NCBI RefSeq assembly: GCF_900142775.1
Contig: NZ_FRCC01000002.1
Location: 62,001 to 126,000 of the forward strand
From: Flavobacterium flevense
GTDB lineage: Bacteria; Bacteroidota; Bacteroidia; Flavobacteriales; Flavobacteriaceae
Length of the DNA: 64,000 nucleotides
Direction of reading: 5' to 3'
Part shown: piece after piece, positions 44,102 through 55,615 of the stretch
Layout of the letters: each line of letters starts with the position of its first letter
How positions within the stretch are numbered: the stretch's first letter is position 1
Notes under the pieces: model-generated
Told to the model about the DNA's origin: nothing
The model's input: only the letters and a program-made list of their open reading frames with translations
The model's database searches: none
Program-made: the position numbers and the translations under genes

Positions 44102-47095
44102 TTAGAAATTCGCATTCACTCCAAAAAGGAAAGTTCTTGCTCTTGGATACACATTATTATCAATTCCGTTGAATTTCTCAGGATCTAATCCGTTGTATTT
44201 AGTAAGTACAAAAACGTTTTGAACTCCGGCTGTAAATCGTAATGAAGCTGCTTTTAATATTTTTTTATCGAAAGTGTATCCTAACGTAATATTGTCCAGT
44301 TTTATAAAAGAAGCGTCTTTTACAAAATAGTCAGATAAGTATCTTGAAGTACCGTTATCTTCAAAAGTGAAACCTGTATTCAGATAATCAGCACTTACAT
44401 TTGATAAATCAGTTTGTCTTCTTAAACCTGCATCAGAATATCCTAAATTAGAACTTACGTTATCAAAAATATAGTTCCCTAAACTGGCTCTCCAGTTCAT
44501 CGTGAAATCAAAATTCTTGTAGTTTACAGTTGAGAATAAACCAAAAGTATAGTCAGGTGCCGGTTTGTTAGCTCTATAACGATCACCATCATCTAATGTT
44601 CCGTCATTGTTTCGGTCAACATAAGCACCTGCGATTGGTTTTTTGTTGGCATCATATAATTGTTCGTACACAAAAAATGAATTAGGTGTAAATCCTACTG
44701 AGTTAATCTGGATTTTATTTCCACCACCACCAGCAATATTATCTCCGGTAAAATAACCTTGGAAACCAGGAACTGTAATTCCTAACTTATCGATTTTCTG
44801 GTCAATATAAGTAGTATTGAAAGCCAGATTCCAGGTCAGATTTTCAGTTTTAACAATATCAGACTGAATGTTAAATTCAATTCCTTTCGTTCTCACGCTA
44901 CCAATATTAAAGAAACCCTGATTTCTAATGTTTGCTCCGTCAGGAACCGCAATTTCTGCTAATAAATCAGTTGATTCTTTATCAAAATAGTTGATAGATC
45001 CTGTTATTCTGTCATTAAAAAATCCGTAATCAATACCCAGATTCATCTCCGCTAATTCTTCCCACTTAATGTTTTCATTATAACCTTCCGGTCTGGCAGT
45101 TGAATAAATGGTGTTTCCAAAAATATACTGTGAACTGATTGTACCCAGCGTTACTCTTCGCAAATAATCATACTGAGCCGAAATATCCTGTTGTCCTGTT
45201 GTTCCGTAACCTACTCTTAATTTAAGGCTTGACAAGGTTTCATTATCAGACAAGAAAGCTTCTTCAGCTACATTCCATGCAAAAGCAGCTCCTGCAAAAT
45301 TTCCCCAACGATTCGCTTCAGAAAAACGGGAAGTTCCGTCTCTTCTGTAGTTTAACGTCAATAAATAACGGCTGTCATATCCTAAATTCAAACGTCCAAA
45401 ATAAGATTGAAGGTTAATATCCGGATCTGTAATCACATCTTCTTTAGGATTTGGCTGTCTTGTTTCTCCGGTTTCATATTTCTCTTTTTCAAATAACTGA
45501 TAGTTATAACCGGCGGTTGCATCAATTTTAAACTTGCCTAAATCTTTCGTATAATTAAAATAAGTATTTAAGTTTTTATTTTGAAGCATATCAGTATAGC
45601 TGGAGTAATTCCCTAAATTAACCCAGTTTCCTGAAGTAAAAACATTTGGCTGAAATCCTAAAGGACTTTGCGTACTCACTTCAGTATGCCCTTCGCTGTC
45701 AAACCTGTCAATACCTGCTTCAGCAACTACTCTTAAATCTTCAAAAAAGTGCAATTTATAATCTAATCTTACATTCCCCCATTTTCGGGTAGAAGTAGCT
45801 CTTCTTTCATCCATATTAAGTCTTGATACAGGATTTCTTGCCGGTAATAAAGGTAAATTTCCATTCGCTTCTAACCATTCGAAATAACCTCCGTAACGGG
45901 AATTTGCATCATAAACCGGTTGTGTTGGATCAAAACCAATAGCACTTCCAATTACAGGACCTTCATCCTGAAATTGATTTTTACCAAAAGACATATTTCC
46001 GCTGATATCAATTCTTAAATGATTATCAAATAAAACCGGATTTAAGGAGATAGAAGTTGTCGTTCTTTCAAAAGAAGTATTTCTTAAGAGTCCTGAATTG
46101 TCAACATTACCCACAGATAAACGTATTGGTAATTTATTAAACAAAGCACCACTTACTGAGATGTTATTATTCATGGTCAGCGAAGTGTGGAAAATTTCAT
46201 CCTGCCAATTTGTATTTGCTGTTCCTAATAACGCTTTTTGAGCATCAGACCCTTTCTCGTTTACCAAAGCGCGAAACTGATCAGCACTTAAAACATCCAC
46301 CTGATTAGCTACTGTATTCACCCCTAACTGAGAACTGAAATTCACTTTTATGCCTCCTTTAGTTCCTTTCTTAGTCGTAATTACGATTACCCCATTGGCT
46401 GCACGAGAACCATAAATTGCCGCTGCCGAAGCATCTTTCAAAACCGTAAACGATTCGATATCATTAGGATCAATTGTCGAAAGAATACTGGTAGCACCAC
46501 TAGGCACTGCATTACTCAAAGGAAGTCCGTCTAATACAATTAAAGGTTCATTCGACGCTGATAAAGAAGATCCTCCACGGATTCTAATATCTGCTTTTGC
46601 ACCCGGAGCACCTCCGCCTGTAACATTCACACCCGAAATACGACCGCTGATTAAACTTTCCGGAGTTACATTAACTCCTTTATTAAATTCTTTTGCAGAA
46701 ATTTGAGATACTGAACCTGTAGCATCTTTTTTCTTTACCGTACCATAACCCACCTGTACCACTACCTCTTTCAATTCATTAGAATCTTCGGTCAATACAA
46801 TACGTAGATTTTGTCCACTGGCAGGAATTTCTTTAGAAGTAAATCCAATAAAAGAAACCATTAATACTGAAGAATTACCTGATGAAGGCAATGCAAAAGC
46901 ACCGTTTACATCCGTAATTGTTCCAATATTTGTTCCCTTAATTAAAACACTTGCACCTATTAGCGGTTCTCCTTTTTGATCTACAACAAGACCGGAAATT
47001 TTGTTTGTTGCATTTTGAGCAACGAGGCTTGGCATAATAAATAGCATGTTACATAATAGTAAAATGTAATACATACTGTTTTTCATTTTGACCAT
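44102..47095 (-). CDS. susC: SusC/RagA family TonB-linked outer-membrane transporter
   Basis: 997 residues; Met4 (47086) is an equally good start before the signal peptide. After the signal comes a CarboxypepD_reg-like domain (ISGLVVDQKGEPLIGASVLI), the plug with the conserved IVLDGLPLSNAVP and DASAAAIYGSRAANGVI, and a 22-strand beta barrel ending FLFGVNANF. It imports starch oligosaccharides with TonB energy. It is the first gene of the operon. The 590-base upstream region contains the ordered motif set shared with the GH97 gene (47194-47334). Confidence 0.95.
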   Translation of the reverse strand: MVKMKNSMYYILLLCNMLFIMPSLVAQNATNKISGLVVDQKGEPLIGASVLIKGTNIGTITDVNGAFALPSSGNSSVLMVSFIGFTSKEIPASGQNLRIVLTEDSNELKEVVVQVGYGTVKKKDATGSVSQISAKEFNKGVNVTPESLISGRISGVNVTGGGAPGAKADIRIRGGSSLSASNEPLIVLDGLPLSNAVPSGATSILSTIDPNDIESFTVLKDASAAAIYGSRAANGVIVITTKKGTKGGIKVNFSSQLGVNTVANQVDVLSADQFRALVNEKGSDAQKALLGTANTNWQDEIFHTSLTMNNNISVSGALFNKLPIRLSVGNVDNSGLLRNTSFERTTTSISLNPVLFDNHLRIDISGNMSFGKNQFQDEGPVIGSAIGFDPTQPVYDANSRYGGYFEWLEANGNLPLLPARNPVSRLNMDERRATSTRKWGNVRLDYKLHFFEDLRVVAEAGIDRFDSEGHTEVSTQSPLGFQPNVFTSGNWVNLGNYSSYTDMLQNKNLNTYFNYTKDLGKFKIDATAGYNYQLFEKEKYETGETRQPNPKEDVITDPDINLQSYFGRLNLGYDSRYLLTLNYRRDGTSRFSEANRWGNFAGAAFAWNVAEEAFLSDNETLSSLKLRVGYGTTGQQDISAQYDYLRRVTLGTISSQYIFGNTIYSTARPEGYNENIKWEELAEMNLGIDYGFFNDRITGSINYFDKESTDLLAEIAVPDGANIRNQGFFNIGSVRTKGIEFNIQSDIVKTENLTWNLAFNTTYIDQKIDKLGITVPGFQGYFTGDNIAGGGGNKIQINSVGFTPNSFFVYEQLYDANKKPIAGAYVDRNNDGTLDDGDRYRANKPAPDYTFGLFSTVNYKNFDFTMNWRASLGNYIFDNVSSNLGYSDAGLRRQTDLSNVSADYLNTGFTFEDNGTSRYLSDYFVKDASFIKLDNITLGYTFDKKILKAASLRFTAGVQNVFVLTKYNGLDPEKFNGIDNNVYPRARTFLFGVNANF

Positions 47096-47193
47096 AATCT
47101 TTTTTGTTTTTGGTTGTTAATAATTTTGGTTTTACAAAATCGGGACAGACTTTAAAGTCATCATCAAAGACCCTTCTTTTGATTTCGATAATG

Positions 47194-47201
47194 TAAAATT
47201 A
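47194..47201 (-). promoter_or_regulatory. Weak -7-like element upstream of susC (TAATTTTA)
   Basis: One mismatch to TAnnTTTG. Listed because it lies exactly 40 bases from GTAGTCAAAA (47241), the same gap as between the exact -7 box and that motif upstream of GH97. Confidence 0.4.
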
Positions 47202-47240
47202 TGTGGATTTAACAGCCTCTATTTTAACAACAATAAAAAT

Positions 47241-47334
47241 GTAGTCAAAACAGTAATAATTTAAGCCAAAAACCCTTTAAAAACAAGTACTTAAGCGTTT
47301 TTTGGTTTGTAAAAAAAGTAGTGATTATGTAGTA
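47241..47334 (-). promoter_or_regulatory. Candidate SusR operator set upstream of susC
   Basis: On the plus strand: GTAGTCAAAA at 47241 and, 78 bases further, GTAGTGATTATGTAGT (47319-47334), two GTAGT boxes exactly 11 bp apart. The same items occur upstream of GH97 at 49896 and 49972 with 76-base spacing. The rest of the gene-free stretch 47096-47684 is AT-rich without other visible features except the GH97 terminator. Confidence 0.6.
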
Positions 47335-47587
47335 AAAAAAACGGAATTTCAACCCTTTTCAGCCTCATTACTAAATAACCATTCTAATAATCAAATAATT
47401 GTACTATCAACAATTATTTATTCTTTAATTTATATTAAATTCAATTTAAGTTACGAAAAAATACAGACTTAACAAGAATCCGTTCCAAATAATTTATTAA
47501 CTAAAAAGACACGAAAAACATCCCTAATCAGACCATAGAACAAACAATTAAGCAGATAAAAACCAATTATTAACCACAATTTAATCC

Positions 47588-47622
47588 ATAAAAAAACCTC
47601 CCAAATTGCTTTGAGAGGTTTT
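47588..47622 (-). terminator. Terminator of the GH97 gene
   Basis: On the minus strand AAAACCTC pairs with GAGGTTTT across a loop, followed by a run of T. It separates GH97 from the susC operon downstream. Confidence 0.7.
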
Positions 47623-47684
47623 GTCATAATAAAAGCACCATATTAATTAACCATTAACCAACTTTATTATGAGATCTTATTTAA

Positions 47685-49808
<2,124 letters not shown>

Positions 49809-49848
49809 TTAATAGATTAATAATTTGCTTAAAAAAGCATTCGATAAC

Positions 49849-49856
49849 CAAATTTA
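49849..49856 (-). promoter_or_regulatory. -7 promoter element of the GH97 gene (TAAATTTG)
   Basis: Exact TAnnTTTG match, 50 bases upstream of the ATG and exactly 40 bases from GTAGTCAAAA at 49896. Confidence 0.55.
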
Positions 49857-49895
49857 TATTGATTTTATCCGACTAATTTTTATTGATAAAAAATG

Positions 49896-49987
49896 GTAGT
49901 CAAAAACAATACAAAAAGAACACAAATAACTGAATTACAGCATATTAATATTTTTTTCAAAAATAAAAAAAGTAGTAAATCTGTAGT
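49896..49987 (-). promoter_or_regulatory. Candidate SusR operator set upstream of GH97
   Basis: On the plus strand: GTAGTCAAAA at 49896 and, 76 bases on, GTAGTAAATCTGTAGT (49972-49987), with the two GTAGT boxes 11 bp apart. Matches the susC region in order, sequence and spacing. Confidence 0.6.
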
Positions 49988-50043
49988 TTAAAATAGTAAA
50001 ATACCAACACAAAAGAGAACAAATAACAGCAGCAAAAATCAAA

Positions 50044-51690
50044 TTACTTATTTGTAGAACCGATACGCATTACATTTGCTTCAAATTCATCCCGGGGACC
50101 TACAGCTTTATTCCTTAATTTAGTCCGGTAATTGTATATGGTGGATAGTGAATAACGCAGGAATTCAGCTATTTTAACACTATCTGAAATTCCTAAACGA
50201 ATCAATGCAAAAATTCGCAACTCGGTATTCATCAACTCGCCTTGTTTGAGTTTAATATCGTCAGCATCGGTTAGTAAGCTATTGAATTCCTCAATAAAAT
50301 CAGGAAAAAGCAATAAAAATGTTTTATCAAAATTATGATAGAAATCCTTTAATTCTTCTTCGATAAATTCTTTGGATTTAATCAGTTTTACCAGTTCGGC
50401 TGTTTTTCCGCTAGTGACAATAACATTCAGTTTTCGTCGGTATTCATCTAATTTACTGATATAAACGGAACACTGATCCATGTAACGGCCAATGTATATT
50501 TCTTTTACCAAATTAGCTTCTTTCAGCGTATTATTCGTTTCATTCAGTTTTTCGTTAAAAAGATTCAATTCATTATTCAGTGTAATTAGTTGCGCATTTG
50601 TGGAACTGATTTCCTTTTTGGCTTTAGACAATTTTTTCATTTGCCTGAACAATAAAAACAAAACAGCCATCAGGAACAAGGACAAAATACTGACACACAC
50701 TAAAAACACAACCAACTGTTTTCTGTTAGTATCATTTTGTTTTTGATACGCATCATTGATGATAGGCATCATTTTCGAAATTTCAAATGTTCTGAGGCGG
50801 GCGTTACAAAAGAGTGCATCTTCAAGTGTTCTTTTAGTATACTTATAGGCACGATCTATATCACCTTCCTCATATAACATGTAGGCCAGAGAACGAAGCG
50901 AGATGTATTCCTTTTTTTCTAATTGCAAGTCGGATATTGCCGAAAGAATTAACCATTTTTTCTCTAATTCGTAGTCATTTTTACGGAGATAGGCCTGCGA
51001 AATAATATAAGCGACTACTGCTTTATCAGGATTATTTTGGTTGATTTTAGAAAAATAATCACTCAGCAAAGCAATCGTTTCATCGTACTTTTTATTTTGA
51101 AAAAGCTTGTTTGAATGATGGATTATAAAAGGTTCTGAATTTTTTGGATAAAAATAATAACTTGAATCTCTGTATTGTTGCGTTAATCTTAAGTAGTTAT
51201 CTTTTTCCTGTGAAGTAGCCGCAAAGTCAGCCATGGAGAGATAAAGCGTACTGCAAACACCAAAATAAGCTCCTTTAATTTCAGGGGTAGCATTGATATT
51301 TATTTTATTCAATACATCCGTTGCTTCCTTATACATCCCTAAAGTCCCCATTGTGGAAGACAGGTTCAGCTTAGAAGTATTAATTTTTGCCAAATCATTC
51401 AATTGAGTTGCAATTTTCATGCTTTTCTTAGCATAACTTAAAGCCGAATCAGATTGATAAAATTTGTATTCTCCATACAATTTTTCATAAATCTCATATT
51501 TTTGTACCTGTGTTGAAGTAAGTTTTAACAGGCTACGAAGTTTATTAATTTCACCTTCTTTCCTACTATGATACAACTCACTTTTATCTAAAGTGTTGTC
51601 CAATTCATTTAATAATGAATCCATTTCAACTTGAGAAAAAAGAAATAATGGAGAAAAAGCAACAAGGATTGTAGTCCAGAATTTAAGCAT
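50044..51690 (-). CDS. susR: SusR-like membrane transcription regulator (DUF6377)
   Basis: 548 residues. A signal-like N-terminus is followed by TPR-like helices in the periplasm (residues ~25-320), a single membrane helix (325-348, QLVVFLVCVSILSLFLMAV), a coiled coil (~350-400), and a cytoplasmic C-terminal domain with a LuxR-like HTH (LIRLGISDSVKIAEFLRYSL STIYNYRTKLR). This is the layout of SusR, which senses maltose/starch and activates sus genes. It sits directly upstream of GH97 on the same strand. The name is by analogy. Confidence 0.85.
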   Translation of the reverse strand: MLKFWTTILVAFSPLFLFSQVEMDSLLNELDNTLDKSELYHSRKEGEINKLRSLLKLTSTQVQKYEIYEKLYGEYKFYQSDSALSYAKKSMKIATQLNDLAKINTSKLNLSSTMGTLGMYKEATDVLNKININATPEIKGAYFGVCSTLYLSMADFAATSQEKDNYLRLTQQYRDSSYYFYPKNSEPFIIHHSNKLFQNKKYDETIALLSDYFSKINQNNPDKAVVAYIISQAYLRKNDYELEKKWLILSAISDLQLEKKEYISLRSLAYMLYEEGDIDRAYKYTKRTLEDALFCNARLRTFEISKMMPIINDAYQKQNDTNRKQLVVFLVCVSILSLFLMAVLFLLFRQMKKLSKAKKEISSTNAQLITLNNELNLFNEKLNETNNTLKEANLVKEIYIGRYMDQCSVYISKLDEYRRKLNVIVTSGKTAELVKLIKSKEFIEEELKDFYHNFDKTFLLLFPDFIEEFNSLLTDADDIKLKQGELMNTELRIFALIRLGISDSVKIAEFLRYSLSTIYNYRTKLRNKAVGPRDEFEANVMRIGSTNK

Positions 51691-51811
51691 TGTACAATTT
51701 TTAGTGTATGTTAAATTAAAACTAATTTATCAGATATTTTATATTTAGATGCTTTTTTTTAGTCTTAAATAATCTTATTTATAAAAAAATTAATTTTAAT
51801 CGAAGTATTAA

Positions 51812-52762
51812 CTATTTAAAAAGATAAGAGATGCCTATTGAACCATAAAAATACCCTATATTTCTATAAAACTTTACTTCTTTTCCCCTGTAAACAAAAG
51901 CATAGGAAAGATTCCAATTGTTGCTTCGATAACGCAAACCGACTTCCCCATTTAATCTCAAAGGAATAAGATCAAAAGTAACCGGACTGTTATCATTAAA
52001 AAGACTGCCTTGAATAGTGGCATCGTAAACTTGTAAATTTACAGAAGGGTTTAAATAAAGATACAATTCATGTTCCACTGGTTTAGCAGCACTACTTATT
52101 GAAGCTCCATAAAAATTAGAATCCGAAAGAGGAACTAATTTCTTAAAACCAATTCTTGTAACAAACCCCGTAGAAAAAGACGTAAATATGGTACCCAATT
52201 TTGCCTCAGACTGCCAATGAAAATCAACTTTGGCATTTTGTTTATTACCTGAAAAAGCTTTGGCAAACAATACATTAAATTGGAGTCCGAACGTATTATG
52301 AATTTGATAATCCCATTCTTTAAAAGCTGTATAATTAAATAAGCGGTGGGTTCCTTTTTGTATCTTATCTGCAAAAGAAGCCGGTCCAAGAATACCTACC
52401 TGAAGCTGTTTTTTAAACACCGATTGATTGCTGTAGAAGGTGGCTCTGCCAAACTGACCAAAAAGATAACCCGCAAAAGGCCTGTCAAACATCTGTTCTT
52501 CATCTACATAAATGAATCTGGGACTATACATATATTGTCCTGCCTTAATTTCATTGATTCTTTTTAAAACATTCGGTTTGTTTTTTGAAGATAAATAACG
52601 GTAAAAAATTTCCAATCCATTGGTATAATACTGGTCATTTTTAGTGGAGGTGTACAAATCATTATCGGTAACAATACCTATTTCAAAAGTAGCTTTCTGA
52701 CCTACTGCATTTGCCGAAATCAATAGAAAAAAACAGAAAGAAAGTACTTTTATTGCTTGCAT
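51812..52762 (-). CDS. Lipid A 3'-O-deacylase (LpxR-like), DUF2219
   Basis: 316 residues with signal peptide (SFCFFLLISANAVGQ) and amphipathic strands of an outer-membrane barrel ending in FGSIGISYLFK-like Phe-containing residues. The calcium/active-site region VTDNDLYTSTKNDQYYTNG and DRPFAGYLFG match LpxR, and the probable catalytic His lies in WDYQIHNTFG. LpxR removes the 3'-acyloxyacyl chain of lipid A. Its ATG abuts the mtgA stop codon (no gap), so the two are co-translated. Confidence 0.82.
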   Translation of the reverse strand: MQAIKVLSFCFFLLISANAVGQKATFEIGIVTDNDLYTSTKNDQYYTNGLEIFYRYLSSKNKPNVLKRINEIKAGQYMYSPRFIYVDEEQMFDRPFAGYLFGQFGRATFYSNQSVFKKQLQVGILGPASFADKIQKGTHRLFNYTAFKEWDYQIHNTFGLQFNVLFAKAFSGNKQNAKVDFHWQSEAKLGTIFTSFSTGFVTRIGFKKLVPLSDSNFYGASISSAAKPVEHELYLYLNPSVNLQVYDATIQGSLFNDNSPVTFDLIPLRLNGEVGLRYRSNNWNLSYAFVYRGKEVKFYRNIGYFYGSIGISYLFK

Positions 52763-53506
52763 TTAATATTCTATTTTGCCTACAGTACGCATCACACGTA
52801 CAATTTTGTCTTTTCTTCTGTTTATATAAGACGAAGAACTTGTAGCAGTATATTTTCGGGGATTAGGTAAAATGGCTGCTATTCCTGCTGCCTGTCTGGA
52901 TGTTAAATTAGCGGCATCTTTTCGGTACCAATGTTCAGCAGCAGCCTGAGCTCCATAAACGCCATTGCCCATTTCGATACTATTGAGATACACTTCCATA
53001 ATGCGTTCTTTTCCCCAAATCAACTCAATCAAAACCGTAAAATAAGCTTCAAGACCTTTTCTAATATAACTTCTTCCCTGCCAGAGAAAAACATTTTTTG
53101 CCGTTTGCTGGGAAATGGTACTTCCGCCTTTTATTCTTCTGCCACGCTCGTTGTTTTTATAGGCTTTTTGCATGGCTTTAAAATCAAAACCATTGTGTTT
53201 TAAAAACAAACCGTCTTCACTGGCAATAACTGCTTTTTGCAAATTAACCGAAATATTTTCCAGGGGTTCCCAATCATGATTAAAATAAACAGGTTTTCCC
53301 GCCGCCTTATTTTCGATAGCACGAATAAGCATCAGCGGAGTAAAAGGTACCGGAACAAACTTAAAAAAGACCACAAAAAACAAAGAAAGACCTATGAACC
53401 ACAAAATGATTTTTAATACAATCATTCTCATTTTAGCCATAAACCCTTGAGGCTTCTTAGTTTGAGGTTTCGAATTGGACTTTTTAGGTGTGATTTTTGT
53501 TGCCAT
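52763..53506 (-). CDS. mtgA: Monofunctional peptidoglycan glycosyltransferase
   Basis: 247 residues. A basic N-terminus and one membrane helix (residues ~27-50) anchor a periplasmic GT51 domain. Motifs: SEDGLFLKHNGFD (with the catalytic Glu), KGGSTISQQTAKN, GKERIMEVYLNSIEMG and AAGIAAILPNP. It polymerises lipid II into glycan strands. Its stop is directly followed by the LpxR-like ATG. Confidence 0.93.
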   Translation of the reverse strand: MATKITPKKSNSKPQTKKPQGFMAKMRMIVLKIILWFIGLSLFFVVFFKFVPVPFTPLMLIRAIENKAAGKPVYFNHDWEPLENISVNLQKAVIASEDGLFLKHNGFDFKAMQKAYKNNERGRRIKGGSTISQQTAKNVFLWQGRSYIRKGLEAYFTVLIELIWGKERIMEVYLNSIEMGNGVYGAQAAAEHWYRKDAANLTSRQAAGIAAILPNPRKYTATSSSSYINRRKDKIVRVMRTVGKIEY

Positions 53507-53546
53507 TTATGCTATTCTCTTGATACTTTTTTTTTTCAAATAATTT

Positions 53547-53579
53547 AAAATGCTGACTGATATCATCCATCAGCATTTT
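53547..53579. other. Orphan hairpin between divergent genes
   Basis: A perfect 10-bp stem AAAATGCTGA (53547-53556) with TCAGCATTTT (53570-53579), loop 13, followed by T on the plus strand. It lies in the leader region of mtgA, 40-70 bases upstream; no gene ends here. Confidence 0.4.
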
Positions 53580-53738
53580 TTAGATAAAGTAAAATTACTT
53601 TTTTTAATCAATCATCCAATAACATTTATCCTTATTTCGCAATAGTTTTAATTAAATCTTAAATCCTTTACAATACCGAAACCAGCTATTTTAAAATTCT
53701 TATTTTTATGGTTCTAAATAAAAGTTAGCTTTCAAAAC

Positions 53739-55592
53739 ATGACTCAAAATAAAATGACAGCCTCTTTACTGTGGCAATTAGGACGAATAACAGCTCTTGG
53801 ATTATCCAAAGACAAAAAAAATATTGTTTACAAAGTAGATACGCCGTCAATTGAAGAAAACAAACCGGAAACCAAACATTATTTTATTCCAATAAACGGT
53901 GGAGAGCCAACCCAAATTGAAAATACCGATACTATTCTAAGTAACAAAAACTGCTCTCCTGATGGGCAATACCTGCTTTCGCATCAGGAAGTGAAACTGC
54001 AAAATGTTTTAGGCAAAGATTTTTATCCTGAACTGGAAAAAGCCGAAGTTCAAATTTATGATTCGTTAAATTACCGTCATTGGGATACCTGGAATGAAGG
54101 CAAATTCAATCATGTTTTTTATAAAGAAAATAAAGATGATGCTCCGCTAAAGGACATTATGGAAAACGAACTTTTTGATTGTCCGCAAAAACCTTTTGGT
54201 GGTGACGAAGATTACATCTGGTCTCCGGACAGTAAAAGCATTTTGTATGTATCTAAGAAAAAAACCGGTACCCATTATGCTATTTCTACCAATACTAATC
54301 TATTTCAATACGAATTAGCAACAGCTAAAACCATTAATCTTACGGAAGAAAACACAGGATATGATGTTGCACCACAATTTTCAGCTACTGGAATTCTGGC
54401 CTGGCTTCAAATGAAACAGGACGGTTATGAGGCCGATAAAAATAACCTAATTGTACTTTTTAAGGGGATAAAAATGAATCTTACTGCTCATTGGGACGGA
54501 ACAGTAGATCGTTTTCTCTGGAGTGAAGACAGTCAAAAAATATATTTTATCGCTCCCATTGACGGCACAAAACAATTATTTGAAGTCAATTTTACGGGAC
54601 TTACAAAGATGCTGCCTCAAGTGCAACAAATAACCGATGGCTATTTTGATATTACAAACCTGATTGGTTTTAGTGACAGCAAAATTATAGTGACCCGCGA
54701 AGACACCAATCATGCTGCTGAAATATTCTCCTATGATTTAGTTGAAAAATATTGGCAACAATTAACCCATATTAATACTGAAATCTATCAGTCTTTGGCT
54801 TTAAGCAAAACCGAAAAAAGATATGTAACCACTACTGATGGTAAAAAAATGCTGGTTTGGGTTATTTTTCCACCTAATTTTGATGCATCAAAAAAATATC
54901 CGACGTTATTATATTGTCAGGGCGGACCTCAAAGTGCATTGAGCCAGTTTTATTCTTTCCGATGGAATTTTCAATTAATGGCTGCCAATGATTACATAAT
55001 TGTGGCTCCTAATCGCCGAGGAATGCCCGGTCACGGAGTAGAATGGAACGAACAAATCAGCAAAGACTGGGGCGGACAAGTGATGCACGATTATCTTGCT
55101 GCTATTGATGATGTAGCACAGGAAAATTATGTTGACAACAGCCGTTTGGGTTGTATTGGTGCTAGTTTTGGCGGTTATTCGGTGTTTTATTTAGCCGGAA
55201 TTCACAACAATCGTTTTAAAACTTTTATTGCACACGATGGCGTGTTTAACACCCTGAGTATGTATGGAACTACCGAAGAAATATTCTTTAGCAACTGGGA
55301 TTTTGGCGGTGCTTATTGGGAAAAAGACAACGGTGTTGCTCAAAAAGCGTACAACGAGTTCAATCCGGTGAACTTGGTAGAAAACTGGAATACGCCAATA
55401 TTAATCATTCAGGGAGGGAAAGATTTTCGGGTCCCCACAGGTCAGGCACAAGAAGCTTTTCAGGCAGCACAATTGCGTGGAATAAAAAGTCGTTTTATGT
55501 ATTTTCCGGAAGAAAATCATTGGGTATTACAAGCCCAGAATGCACAAGTATGGCAAAGAGAATTTTTTAAATGGCTGAAAGAAACGCTATAA
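53739..55592 (+). CDS. S9 family peptidase (prolyl oligopeptidase / acylaminoacyl peptidase-like)
   Basis: 617 residues without a clear signal peptide. N-terminal beta-propeller (residues ~20-350), then the alpha/beta-hydrolase domain. The nucleophile lies in IGASFGGYSV (Ser ~471), the Asp in QGGKDFRVP, and the His in EENHWVL. It would cleave peptides, perhaps after proline or as an acylaminoacyl/dipeptidyl peptidase; specificity is not set by the sequence. The hybrid histidine kinase starts 23 bases downstream, so a shared transcript is likely. Confidence 0.88.
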   Translation: MTQNKMTASLLWQLGRITALGLSKDKKNIVYKVDTPSIEENKPETKHYFIPINGGEPTQIENTDTILSNKNCSPDGQYLLSHQEVKLQNVLGKDFYPELEKAEVQIYDSLNYRHWDTWNEGKFNHVFYKENKDDAPLKDIMENELFDCPQKPFGGDEDYIWSPDSKSILYVSKKKTGTHYAISTNTNLFQYELATAKTINLTEENTGYDVAPQFSATGILAWLQMKQDGYEADKNNLIVLFKGIKMNLTAHWDGTVDRFLWSEDSQKIYFIAPIDGTKQLFEVNFTGLTKMLPQVQQITDGYFDITNLIGFSDSKIIVTREDTNHAAEIFSYDLVEKYWQQLTHINTEIYQSLALSKTEKRYVTTTDGKKMLVWVIFPPNFDASKKYPTLLYCQGGPQSALSQFYSFRWNFQLMAANDYIIVAPNRRGMPGHGVEWNEQISKDWGGQVMHDYLAAIDDVAQENYVDNSRLGCIGASFGGYSVFYLAGIHNNRFKTFIAHDGVFNTLSMYGTTEEIFFSNWDFGGAYWEKDNGVAQKAYNEFNPVNLVENWNTPILIIQGGKDFRVPTGQAQEAFQAAQLRGIKSRFMYFPEENHWVLQAQNAQVWQREFFKWLKETL

Positions 55593-55615
55593 ATTAAACA
55601 ATCACAGCATTAAAA

